Origin: Phycisphaerales bacterium
Lineage (GTDB): Bacteria; Planctomycetota; Phycisphaerae; Sedimentisphaerales; Anaerohalosphaeraceae
DNA length: 12,707 bases
Assembly: GCA_011048645.1 (NCBI GenBank)
Contig: DSDR01000095.1
Location: 1 to 12,707, forward strand
Reading direction: 5' to 3'
Position numbers and translations under genes: made by a program. Below are positions 5,898-12,582 of this stretch, in pieces (within the stretch, counting starts at the first letter, position 1; the number at the start of each line of letters is the position of its first letter). The notes below the pieces were generated by a model. It did no database searches and was not told where the DNA came from. It saw only the letters and a list, made by a program, of their open reading frames with translations.

Positions 5898-7169
5898 TTA
5901 CACATCGACGCGGCGAATCTTTGCCCCGACGGCGTTGAGTTTTTCCTCGATTTTTTCGTAGCCGCGATCAATATGATAGACGCGGTGCACGACCGTAGTG
6001 CCATACGCGGCCAGCCCGGCCAGCACCAGCGCCGCCGAGGCGCGCAGGTCCGAGGCCATCACCGGCGCGGCGATGAGCCGTTCGACGCCGGCCACGATGA
6101 CGCTGGGGCCTTCTTTTCGCAGGTTGGCGGCCATGCGGTTCATTTCGGCGACGTGCATAAAACGATCCGGGTAAATCTTTTCCGTAATGACGCTGTTGCC
6201 TTCGCCCAGTGCCAGCAGCGCCATAAGCTGTGCCTGCAGGTCAGTCGGAAACCCCGGATAAGGCTGGGTGGTAATATCGGCCGGGCAGATGGCGCCGTAT
6301 TGAGCGGCCTCGCAGCCGTCCTCGGTCGGCTCGATGACGGCGCCGATGCTGCGGAGCCGGTCCACCACAGCCACCATATGATTCAAGTCGCAGTTGCGAA
6401 GGCGCAAGCGACTCTTGGTAATGGCGGCGGCGACCATAAATGTGCCGGCCTCGATGCGGTCGCCGATCACCGTCCAGGAAACCGGCTTCAGTTCGTTGAC
6501 GCCCTCAATAACCAGTCGCGGCGAGCCGATGCCGCTGATTTTGGCGCCCATCGCGTTCAAACAGTGGGCTAAATCCGCCACTTCCGGTTCACAGGCCGCC
6601 GATTCGATGACGGTGGCGCCTTTGGCCAGCGTCGCGGCCATCATCACGTTGTCGGTGCCCAGTACGGTTGAGCCGAACGGCCCGCCCAGAAAAATCTGCG
6701 CGCCGACCAGTCCGCCGGGCGGAGCTTCGGCGACAATGTAGCCGTTTTCCAGACGAATCCGCGCACCGAGAGCCTTCAGCCCGCGCAAATGAATATCGAC
6801 CGGCCGGTCGCCGATGGCACAGCCGCCGGGCATCGAGACCTTGACTTTGCCGCAACGGGCCAGCAGCGGACCAAGAATGCAGATACTGGCACGCATCTTG
6901 CGCACGATATCGTACTCGCCGACGGGGTTGTCAATAGTTGTCGCATCAATGTGCAGCGCCCCGTTTGCATCGCGGCTGACCCTGGCCCCCAGTTGCGACA
7001 GCAGACTCTCAAACGAGTGAATATCCGCCAGATTGGGCGCGTTGGGGATGACCGTCTCGCCGGCGGCCAGTAATGACGCGGCCATCATCGGCAGGGCGGC
7101 GTTTTTTGACCCGGCTACCTCAATCGTCCCGGATAGCTTGACCGGCCCGTCAATTTCGAAAATATCCAT
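5898..7169 (-). CDS. murA: UDP-N-acetylglucosamine 1-carboxyvinyltransferase MurA
   Basis: Cytoplasmic enzyme for the first committed step of peptidoglycan synthesis: transfer of enolpyruvate from phosphoenolpyruvate to UDP-GlcNAc. The protein has 423 aa, the normal length (about 420). The substrate-binding Lys22-Asn23 (AGSKNAALP) is present, and the catalytic loop PGGCAIGDRPVDIHLRGL carries Cys117, equivalent to Cys115 of E. coli. Having Cys rather than Asp predicts sensitivity to fosfomycin, a family rule and not tested here. The repeated alpha/beta inverse-barrel pattern is intact to the C-terminus, with no frameshift. AAGGAA lies about 7 nt upstream of ATG 7169. A strong promoter lies at 7202-7230. 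The gene is first in a minus-strand run with the nitroreductase and zinc-ribbon genes and converges on the dcw/rpmH block. Confidence 0.97.
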   Translation of the reverse strand: MDIFEIDGPVKLSGTIEVAGSKNAALPMMAASLLAAGETVIPNAPNLADIHSFESLLSQLGARVSRDANGALHIDATTIDNPVGEYDIVRKMRASICILGPLLARCGKVKVSMPGGCAIGDRPVDIHLRGLKALGARIRLENGYIVAEAPPGGLVGAQIFLGGPFGSTVLGTDNVMMAATLAKGATVIESAACEPEVADLAHCLNAMGAKISGIGSPRLVIEGVNELKPVSWTVIGDRIEAGTFMVAAAITKSRLRLRNCDLNHMVAVVDRLRSIGAVIEPTEDGCEAAQYGAICPADITTQPYPGFPTDLQAQLMALLALGEGNSVITEKIYPDRFMHVAEMNRMAANLRKEGPSVIVAGVERLIAAPVMASDLRASAALVLAGLAAYGTTVVHRVYHIDRGYEKIEEKLNAVGAKIRRVDV

Positions 7170-7180
7170 ACGTCCATTCC

Positions 7181-7209
7181 TTGCTAAATTCGTTTGAATG
7201 TACTATAAC
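7181..7209 (+). promoter_or_regulatory. Promoter of the CPBP protease gene
   Basis: TTGCTA (7181-7186) and TATAAC (7204-7209) are separated by exactly 17 nt (4 of 6 and 5 of 6 consensus bases). Transcription would start near 7216, about 37 nt before the ATG at 7253. The -10 overlaps the -10 of the opposing murA promoter. Confidence 0.5.
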
Positions 7210-7230
7210 ACGAGCGACATAAAAAGGCAA
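7202..7230 (-). promoter_or_regulatory. Promoter of murA
   Basis: On the minus strand, TTGCCT (7225-7230) and TATAGT (7202-7207) are 17 nt apart, and a TG dinucleotide one base before the -10 makes it an extended -10 element. Transcription would start near 7195, about 25 nt before the murA ATG. It is the best-looking promoter in the window. Confidence 0.6.
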
Positions 7231-7252
7231 ACGGTCTTCACGAAAGTATCCG

Positions 7253-8131
7253 ATGAGCACGGCATTGGCAAGCGGTATGAACATAGCGGATATCGCCTCC
7301 CAGGCGGCAGAATCCGTCGATGCGCCCTTCGACCGGACAACATTCGTCTTCTGTGCGGTCGGGGCGACCGTTCTGATCATATGGCTGCGGCGATACGGCG
7401 GGCCGAGAGCCTTGGCCGCGGCGCCGGTGCGACGGCATAGCCTGCCGCTGAGCGTGCCGTTTTTGCTGTTCTTTGTATGGATGCTGTTGCTGACTCAGTT
7501 GAATGTGTTCGTGGGCTTGCTGTATCGCGATGTCGAGGCCGGCGGCGAGGCGGCGGCGCGCTATATCGCGTTATGTGTGTTGAATGGACTGATTATCGCG
7601 GTCATTTTATGGACGGCCCGATCTTTCTTTGCCCGCAGGCTCAAGGGCTTTGGGCTGAACCCGAAGACCCTGCTGCGGGATGCAGGCTGGGCGGCGGTCA
7701 ATCTGATCGCGGCCTATCCCCTGGTCATCGGCGGCATTGGGCTGGTCATCGCAATCGGTCGGCTCCTGGCCGGTGACCGGTTCACGTTTCATACGCACGA
7801 GAGCCTTGAAGAACTGGCCGAATCGACTCGCCTGGCGGTGCGCGTGCTGATGGCGGCGCTGCTGGTGGTCGTGGTACCGGTCATGGAAGAACTGCTGTTT
7901 CGCGGGCTGCTGCAATCAGCGATGCGCACCCTGCTGCCGGGCGTCTGGCCGGCGATTCTGCTGACCTCGGCCCTGTTTGCCGTCGTGCATTCCCCGATGC
8001 ACGCGCCGGGCATTTTCGCGCTGGCCTGTGTGATGGGCTACGCCTACGAGCGGAGCGGCTCTTTGTTTCGTCCTATTTTTATCCATATCCTCTTCAATGG
8101 GCTTGCGGTTATGTCATTGTTGTTGTCGTAA
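7253..8131 (+). CDS. CPBP-family (CAAX-like) intramembrane metalloprotease
   Basis: A polytopic membrane protein of 292 aa with about seven or eight hydrophobic segments (roughly 29-46, 66-91, 104-121, 146-171, 197-212, 230-245, 253-265, 272-291). All three motifs of the CPBP/ABI family are present: EELLFR (Glu212-Glu213 to Arg217), FAVVH (Phe242 to His246) and HILFN (His278 to Asn282). These supply the zinc-binding or catalytic residues of Rce1-type glutamate proteases. Bacterial members cleave or process varied substrates and the target here is unknown. The gene stands alone, divergent from murA and followed by a 384-nt AT-rich gap. ATG 7253 has only a weak purine stretch upstream; ATG 7277 is an alternative that would still keep every membrane segment. 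Confidence 0.88.
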   Translation: MSTALASGMNIADIASQAAESVDAPFDRTTFVFCAVGATVLIIWLRRYGGPRALAAAPVRRHSLPLSVPFLLFFVWMLLLTQLNVFVGLLYRDVEAGGEAAARYIALCVLNGLIIAVILWTARSFFARRLKGFGLNPKTLLRDAGWAAVNLIAAYPLVIGGIGLVIAIGRLLAGDRFTFHTHESLEELAESTRLAVRVLMAALLVVVVPVMEELLFRGLLQSAMRTLLPGVWPAILLTSALFAVVHSPMHAPGIFALACVMGYAYERSGSLFRPIFIHILFNGLAVMSLLLS

Positions 8132-8515
8132 ACACCATTTTGCTTCATTCGACGTTTCGAATATGTCAAGATATCGATCCGTATTATTGTTTTTATAGAT
8201 ATGATTTTTGTTATTTATGAGGTTGTTTTTTTGGAAAATCAGGATTTTCTTCTTGTTGTTTATTGCCGCACAGGGATATTTGTCGGGAACCTTAGCGTCA
8301 ATATCAAATTTTTTGAAACATCGTCCGTCGTATTCCCGTCTTATTTGGTGTATTCGGCGGTAAAACAGGAAAGTCGATAGGTTAAGGTGTATTTGAATTA
8401 AAAACGGTGATTTTATCGGAACATTGCGGCTTGAACGATGTTAGCCGTGAACGGCGCCGCCGGCCTCGTGCCGGCATAGTCAATTTAGAGTAAGGTTAAG
8501 ATAAGGAAATTCGGC
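8132..8515. other. AT-rich intergenic region with several inverted repeats
   Basis: 384 nt with no convincing gene, visibly richer in A/T than either neighbour. It holds a perfect hairpin ATTCGA-CGTT-TCGAAT (8147-8162) 15 nt after the protease stop, a perfect GAAAATC-AG-GATTTTC palindrome (8234-8249), a 48-codon ORF without a ribosome-binding site (8217-8363), and a GC-rich hairpin pair just before gspE (8427-8475). No clear sigma-70 promoter was found; TTGAAT at 8393-8398 lacks a good partner. The region presumably contains the gspE operon promoter. Confidence 0.6.
8427..8475 (+). promoter_or_regulatory. Two-hairpin leader upstream of gspE
   Basis: CGGCT (8427-8431) can pair with AGCCG (8443-8447). 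Just downstream GCCGGC (8459-8464) pairs with GCCGGC (8470-8475) around a 5-nt loop. AACAT (8420-8424) can pair with ATGTT (8438-8442) as an alternative to the first stem, so two exclusive folds are possible. It ends about 27 nt before the gspE ribosome-binding site. It does not match the c-di-GMP riboswitch classes I know. The regulatory role is inferred. Confidence 0.35.
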
Positions 8516-10225
8516 GTGACGAAACGACTGGGCGAATTACTTTGCGAAAAAAAATATCTTTCTCCGGCGCAGCTTGAGGCGGCCCTTGAATCGCAAAAAA
8601 CCGCCGGTAAAAAACTCGGCCGGATTCTCCGCGATAGCGGGGCGGTAACCAACCGCCAACTGCTCGAAACCCTCGTCGAGCAGGCTGGTCTGGACAAGAT
8701 AACGCTTGAAGAGCGGATTATCGGACGCGACATCCTGGATCTGGTCCCGGCCGAGGTGGTCAGCCAGCACAGTTTAATCCCTGTGGAGCGTCAAAACGGC
8801 CGACTGACCGTGGCCATGGCCGATCCGTTCAACCATGAGGCCATCGCCGACCTGCGGCTGCTGACGGGGCTGGCGATCCGCCGATGTTACTGCCCGGCGT
8901 CCGATCTGGAAAAGGCCATTTCCAAATATTACGGCAGCAACGTCGCCCGAATGTTGCGCGATCTGGCGCCCGGCGAAAAATCTGAAACCCCGTCGGCCGA
9001 GACCGAGCTGGAAGGCGACCAGCTCAGCGCCGCCCGACTGCACGAGTTGGCCCGCGAGCCGAGTCTGGTTAATCTGGTCAATTTGATTTTACTTGAGGCC
9101 ATTGAATCGCGCGCCAGCGACGTCCACATTGAGCCGTTCGAAAAGGACGTCCGCATCAAGTACCGCATCGACGGGGTGCTGATTGAAAAATCTGCTTCGC
9201 CCAAGCGACTGCAGGCGGCCATCATCTCGCGTATCAAGATTATGGCCAATATGAACATCGCCGAGCGGTTTGTGCCGCAGGACGGACATATCGAGTTTGC
9301 CGGCGCCAAGAGCAAGATCGACATCCGCGTTTCGACCGTGCCGACGGTTTTCGGCGAGTCGGTGGTGATGCGCCTGCTGGACCGCAGCGCGGCGCTGATT
9401 GAGCTTGAAGAATTGGGGATGAACCCCAAAACGCTCAAGGGCTTTGCTCAGTGTCTGAGCAAGGCTCACGGTATTGTGCTGGTGACCGGCCCGACCGGCA
9501 GCGGTAAAACAACGACGCTGTACGCCTCGCTGAACCGAATTTACGACCCCAGCCGCAAGATTATCACCATTGAAGACCCGGTTGAGTATCAGCTTGACGG
9601 CGTGGTGCAGATTCCGGTCAATCCGCGTCGCGGACTGACGTTCGGACGCGGGTTGCGGCATATTCTGCGGCAAGACCCCGATATCATTATGGTCGGCGAA
9701 ATCCGCGACAAGGAAACCGCCGACATTGCCGTGCGCGCCGCTTTGACGGGACATTTGGTCTTCAGCACGCTGCACACCAACGATGCGGCCGGGGCGATCA
9801 CTCGTCTGATTGATATGGGCGTAGAGCCGTTCCTGCTGGCCAGTTCCCTTGAAGGCGTCCTGGCCCAGCGGCTGGTGCGCAGGATTTGTCCGCAGTGCCG
9901 TGAGCCGTATCGTCCCAGCCCGGCGCTGCTGGAGAGCCTGAATAATTCGATTCGCATCGAGTCGGATACGCCGCTGTATCACGGCCGCGGCTGCGACGAG
10001 TGCAACCGCACGGGAATGAGCGGGCGGATGGGTATCTTTGAACTGCTGAGAGTGACCGAGTCGCTGCGAAAGCTGATTGCCTCGCGGCCCACGACCGAGC
10101 AGATTTTGGCCGCGGCGCCGGCTGACCATGTCAGTATGCGACACAGCGGTATCGAGAAAATCCTGGCCGGCATGACGACGCCCGAAGAAGTCCTGCGAGC
10201 CACCCAGGGCGTCGAAGAAGACTAA
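8516..10225 (+). CDS. gspE: Type II secretion / pilus assembly ATPase GspE
   Basis: Cytoplasmic hexameric ATPase that powers pseudopilus assembly. The 569-aa protein has the full GspE/PilB layout: an N-terminal MshEN/T2SSE_N domain (about 4-140), a linker, then the secretion ATPase with Walker A GPTGSGKT (325-332), the Asp box TIEDPVEYQ (351-359), Walker B DPDIIMVGEIRD (387-398) and the His box LVFSTLHTNDA (414-424). A four-cysteine zinc site follows: Cys458, Cys461, Cys493, Cys496. The N-terminus holds a tandem RLGxxL...LxxxLxxQ motif (see findings), known in MshE to bind c-di-GMP. The start is GTG 8516 with AAGGAA (8503-8508) 7 nt upstream. It is first in the operon with gspF and three prepilin genes; no gspD is in the window, so a type IV pilus-like role cannot be excluded. 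Confidence 0.95.
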   Translation: MTKRLGELLCEKKYLSPAQLEAALESQKTAGKKLGRILRDSGAVTNRQLLETLVEQAGLDKITLEERIIGRDILDLVPAEVVSQHSLIPVERQNGRLTVAMADPFNHEAIADLRLLTGLAIRRCYCPASDLEKAISKYYGSNVARMLRDLAPGEKSETPSAETELEGDQLSAARLHELAREPSLVNLVNLILLEAIESRASDVHIEPFEKDVRIKYRIDGVLIEKSASPKRLQAAIISRIKIMANMNIAERFVPQDGHIEFAGAKSKIDIRVSTVPTVFGESVVMRLLDRSAALIELEELGMNPKTLKGFAQCLSKAHGIVLVTGPTGSGKTTTLYASLNRIYDPSRKIITIEDPVEYQLDGVVQIPVNPRRGLTFGRGLRHILRQDPDIIMVGEIRDKETADIAVRAALTGHLVFSTLHTNDAAGAITRLIDMGVEPFLLASSLEGVLAQRLVRRICPQCREPYRPSPALLESLNNSIRIESDTPLYHGRGCDECNRTGMSGRMGIFELLRVTESLRKLIASRPTTEQILAAAPADHVSMRHSGIEKILAGMTTPEEVLRATQGVEED

Positions 10226-10261
10226 AAACTAAAAACTAAGAACTAAGAACTAAGAACTAAT
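10220..10261 (+). repeat. AACTAAG heptad tandem repeat between gspE and gspF
   Basis: Six consecutive 7-nt units: GACTAAA (10220-10226, containing the gspE stop codon), AACTAAA, three exact AACTAAG (10234-10254) and AACTAAT (10255-10261). The array fills the whole spacer and ends one base before the GTG start of gspF. Every unit carries TAA, and because 7 is not a multiple of 3 the array supplies stop codons in all three forward frames. Confidence 0.85.
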
Positions 10262-10262
10262 C

Positions 10263-11498
10263 GTGGCTACATTTGTCTATAAAGGTGTTGACGCCGGCGG
10301 TCAGACAGTGACCGGAACCATCGAGGCCGTAGATCGCAAGGCGGCGATTGCCGATCTGGCCCAGCGCGGACGGTTTGCCTCCGAGTTGATGGAAGGCAAG
10401 GCCGAGGGCGGCTTGTTCTCCTCTATCCGCCGACAGGAAGGCGATACGCCGCACAAACGCGGCGCGATTCGCAGCAAAGAACTGCTGGCGATGATGGGAC
10501 AGTTGGCTACGGCGTTGAAAGCCGGTCTGCCGATTGTCAATGCGCTGGAGATCATCAAATCCCAGCAGAAGAAAGAATCAATGTACAAGCTGCTCGAAGA
10601 GATGGTTGCGGCGGTCACCTCCGGCGACAGTCTCAGCGAGGCGATGGAGCGCCGGCCGGAGTTGTTCGACCGGTTATCGATTTCGATGGTGCGCGTCGGC
10701 GAGACCGGCGGCATCCTCGAACAGACCGTCGATGAGCTGGTCAAGCTCAAACACCGCGAAGAAAAGGTCAAGTCCAATCTCATCAACGCCGCGGCCTATC
10801 CGATTTTTGTGCTGACGGTCGGGCTCATTTCGATGGTGATTATTTTGGTCTGGGTACTGCCTAAAATCATTACCACCATCGGCATTGCCCCGGCCATGCT
10901 GCCGCTGCCCACGCGAATGCTGATGGGCTTGAGCCATTTTCTGGTCGGCTGGGGCTGGGCCTGTGCGATTGCCATCGCGATTGCGGCGGCGATGTTCAAT
11001 AAATGGAAGCAAACCCCGGACGGCCGTTTCGGCTGGGACGGCTTTATGCTTCGACTGCCGCTGTTCGGGCCGGTGGTCAGAACGCTGGCGGTTGGACGAT
11101 TCGCCCGAACACTCGGCGCCCTGACCAAAAGCGGCGTTACGATACTTGAAGCGCTGCGGGTGGTGCGCGATACCCTCGGCAACGAGGTGCTCGGCCGTCA
11201 GATCGATCAGGTCAGCGGCCAGGTCAAGACCGGCCACAGTCTGGCCGAGCCGCTGGAGAGTTCGGGTATGTTTCCGGCGCTGCTGGTGCAGATTGTGGCG
11301 ATGGGCGAACAGACCGGTCGGCTGGATGAACTGCTGCTCAGCGCCGCCGATACGTTTGATGAAACCGCCGATACGGTGATGAACCGCTTTTTGGCGCTGT
11401 TTCCGGCGATTTTGATTTTACTGCTGGCCGTGGCGATCTTTTTCATTATCGTCGCGACGCTGCTGCCGATTGTCGGTATGGACTTGAGCGTGTTGTAG
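10263..11498 (+). CDS. gspF: Type II secretion inner-membrane platform protein GspF
   Basis: Polytopic inner-membrane protein of 411 aa that couples the GspE ATPase to pseudopilus growth. It has two T2SSF repeats, each a cytoplasmic helical domain followed by a membrane segment: repeat 1 about 70-197 (QLATALKAGLPIVNALEII, membrane segment 178-200) and repeat 2 about 272-400 (RTLGALTKSGVTILEALRVV, membrane segment 376-400). A middle membrane segment lies at about 225-245. The N-terminus MATFVYKGVDAGGQTVTGTI is typical. The length is normal. The GTG start at 10263 has no Shine-Dalgarno, since the preceding 42 nt are the AACTAAG repeat; the family N-terminus still fixes it well. It lies directly between gspE and gspG. 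Confidence 0.95.
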   Translation: MATFVYKGVDAGGQTVTGTIEAVDRKAAIADLAQRGRFASELMEGKAEGGLFSSIRRQEGDTPHKRGAIRSKELLAMMGQLATALKAGLPIVNALEIIKSQQKKESMYKLLEEMVAAVTSGDSLSEAMERRPELFDRLSISMVRVGETGGILEQTVDELVKLKHREEKVKSNLINAAAYPIFVLTVGLISMVIILVWVLPKIITTIGIAPAMLPLPTRMLMGLSHFLVGWGWACAIAIAIAAAMFNKWKQTPDGRFGWDGFMLRLPLFGPVVRTLAVGRFARTLGALTKSGVTILEALRVVRDTLGNEVLGRQIDQVSGQVKTGHSLAEPLESSGMFPALLVQIVAMGEQTGRLDELLLSAADTFDETADTVMNRFLALFPAILILLLAVAIFFIIVATLLPIVGMDLSVL

Positions 11499-11543
11499 AA
11501 AAAGGAACCACGGATTTCACAAATGATGGTAAGGATGAGAAAA

Positions 11544-11966
11544 ATGAAACGACGAAAACGAAAGGCGTTTACGATTATTGAGCTGGTGGCCGTGGCGATG
11601 ATTATTTCGCTGCTGGCGGTCTTTGTCGTGCCGCGGGCGTTCAAGGGGCTGGGCAAAGCCAAACACGACATCGCACGCGGCAAGATGGGCATTCTTGAAG
11701 GCGCGCTGGCGCGGTTCCAATATGACTGCGGACGCTTTCCGACCGACGCCGAAGGCCTTGACGCGCTGCTGGCGGCGCCGGCGGGACTGGAAGACAAGTG
11801 GGCCGGCCCGTATTGTCGGCGCAGCGACCTGCTCGATCCGTGGGGCAACGAGTTTATCTATATTGCCAACGGGGTCATTAACCCCGGTGGATTTGACCTG
11901 ATCAGTTACGGCGCCGACGGAACCGAAGGCGGCGAAGGCGAAAACGAAGATATTTACAATGACTAA
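11544..11966 (+). CDS. gspG: Major pseudopilin GspG
   Basis: Prepilin-like protein of 140 aa, the main subunit of the type II secretion pseudopilus. It has a short basic leader (MKRRKRKA), then a class III cleavage site A8|F9 with Glu at position +5 of the mature protein (FTIIEL) and a hydrophobic helix (to about 29). Ala rather than the usual Gly stands at -1, which prepilin peptidases tolerate less often. The C-terminal domain has GspG hallmarks: GRFPTDAEGLDALL (63-76), WAGPY (86-90), DPWGNEFIY (98-106) and the calcium-loop region GGFDLISYGADGTEGGEG (115-132). ATG 11544 is chosen because AAGGA (11531-11535) lies 8 nt upstream and gives a normal leader; ATGs at 11523, 11526 and 11535 are in frame but poorer. 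Confidence 0.93.
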   Translation: MKRRKRKAFTIIELVAVAMIISLLAVFVVPRAFKGLGKAKHDIARGKMGILEGALARFQYDCGRFPTDAEGLDALLAAPAGLEDKWAGPYCRRSDLLDPWGNEFIYIANGVINPGGFDLISYGADGTEGGEGENEDIYND

Positions 11967-11972
11967 AGAAGT

Positions 11973-12004
11973 ATGTAGGGATGTAGGAATGTAGGAATGT
12001 AGGT
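11973..12004 (+). repeat. ATGTAGGA octad tandem repeat between gspG and gspH
   Basis: Four consecutive 8-nt units: ATGTAGGG (11973-11980), ATGTAGGA (11981-11988), ATGTAGGA (11989-11996) and ATGTAGGT (11997-12004). It begins 7 nt after the gspG stop and ends 2 nt before the ATG at 12007. Each unit contains ATG followed at once by TAG, and a TAGG that could act as a weak Shine-Dalgarno for the next gene. Confidence 0.8.
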
Positions 12005-12006
12005 CG

Positions 12007-12582
12007 ATGAACGCAGGAATACAAAAAAATCGACAATCATCAATGGCCCATCGTCAATCCTGTGGATTTACGCTGGTGGAATTGACCGCGGCCGCGGCGC
12101 TGTTGGCGCTGCTGACCTCGGCGGCGTTCATTACGTATAACCAGACGTGGCGACATTGGGCGCTGCGTCAAAACGCCGAGCGGTTTTATCTGACCGCGCG
12201 TTACGCCCGCGTTCTGGCGATTGAGAGCGGACAAGTCTGCCGACTGGTCATCGACCCCGAAAGCAAAGCGTATTATATTGTCCAGATCGACCGGCAGACG
12301 GACGAGGTTACCGCGGTGTCCGATCTATGGCATCGCCCCGGCAAACTGGACGAATCGGTCTTGTTCGAGGGGCTGATGGTGGTTCGCAGCGAGGGGCTGG
12401 GCGATTCAAGCAGCGCCATTACGTTCTATCCCGACGGCAGGGCCGATGCGGCCACGGTGCGGCTGACCAACGGGCAACGGACCTTTACCGTACAGATCAG
12501 CGCCGCAACCGCACGAGCAACACTGATCATGGGCGATGCGGAAACCTATGAACCCGATCAAATTGATTTGGATATGATATGA
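12007..12582 (+). CDS. GspH-like minor pseudopilin
   Basis: Prepilin-like protein, 191 aa from ATG 12007 or 179 aa from ATG 12043. The class III motif is SCG|FTLVELTAAAALLALL, with Gly at -1 and Glu at +5 of the mature protein, followed by one hydrophobic helix. After it, TARYARVLAIESGQVCRLVID and a beta-rich C-terminal domain fit minor pseudopilins of the GspH/FimT type. Leader length is 20 residues from 12007 or 8 (MAHRQSCG) from 12043; 8 matches the upstream gspG leader. Neither start has a strong ribosome-binding site: 12007 has TAGG from the octad repeat at short distance, 12043 none. A heptad repeat (12028-12062) encodes part of the leader. The stop overlaps the next start (ATGA), so translation is coupled. 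I give no symbol because the minor-pilin class is not certain. Confidence 0.85.
   Translation: MNAGIQKNRQSSMAHRQSCGFTLVELTAAAALLALLTSAAFITYNQTWRHWALRQNAERFYLTARYARVLAIESGQVCRLVIDPESKAYYIVQIDRQTDEVTAVSDLWHRPGKLDESVLFEGLMVVRSEGLGDSSSAITFYPDGRADAATVRLTNGQRTFTVQISAATARATLIMGDAETYEPDQIDLDMI
12028..12062 (+). repeat. AATCGTC-like heptad repeat in the 5' end of the GspH-like gene
   Basis: Five 7-nt units: AATCGAC (12028-12034), AATCATC, AATGGCC (containing ATG 12043), CATCGTC and AATCCTG (12056-12062). They are imperfect but keep phase throughout. Read in frame they give the NRQSSMAHRQS part of the leader, an unlikely natural leader sequence, which favours a start at 12043 or a leader overwritten by the repeat. 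Confidence 0.6.

Noticed and set aside
5862..6572. 236-codon + strand frame over the 3' part of murA
   Set aside because: It is antisense to intact MurA; its start lies inside the heptad repeat and the product resembles no family.
8147..8162. Hairpin after the protease gene as an intrinsic terminator
   Set aside because: The 6-bp stem is A/T-rich in part and is followed by atgtcaag rather than a U-run.
8364..8515. c-di-GMP riboswitch (class I or II) before the secretion operon
   Set aside because: The conserved core segments and GNRA/tetraloop receptor arrangement of these classes are not present.
9089..10144. 351-codon open frame antisense to gspE
   Set aside because: It is the shadow of a complete GspE ATPase gene with Walker motifs; no domain, no ribosome-binding site.
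11499..11543. Another short repeat at the gspF/gspG junction (ggaaccacggatttcac)
   Set aside because: It recalls ACGGATT-type repeats seen in other genomes but there is no second clear unit here, and AAGGA at 11531-11535 is a normal ribosome-binding site.
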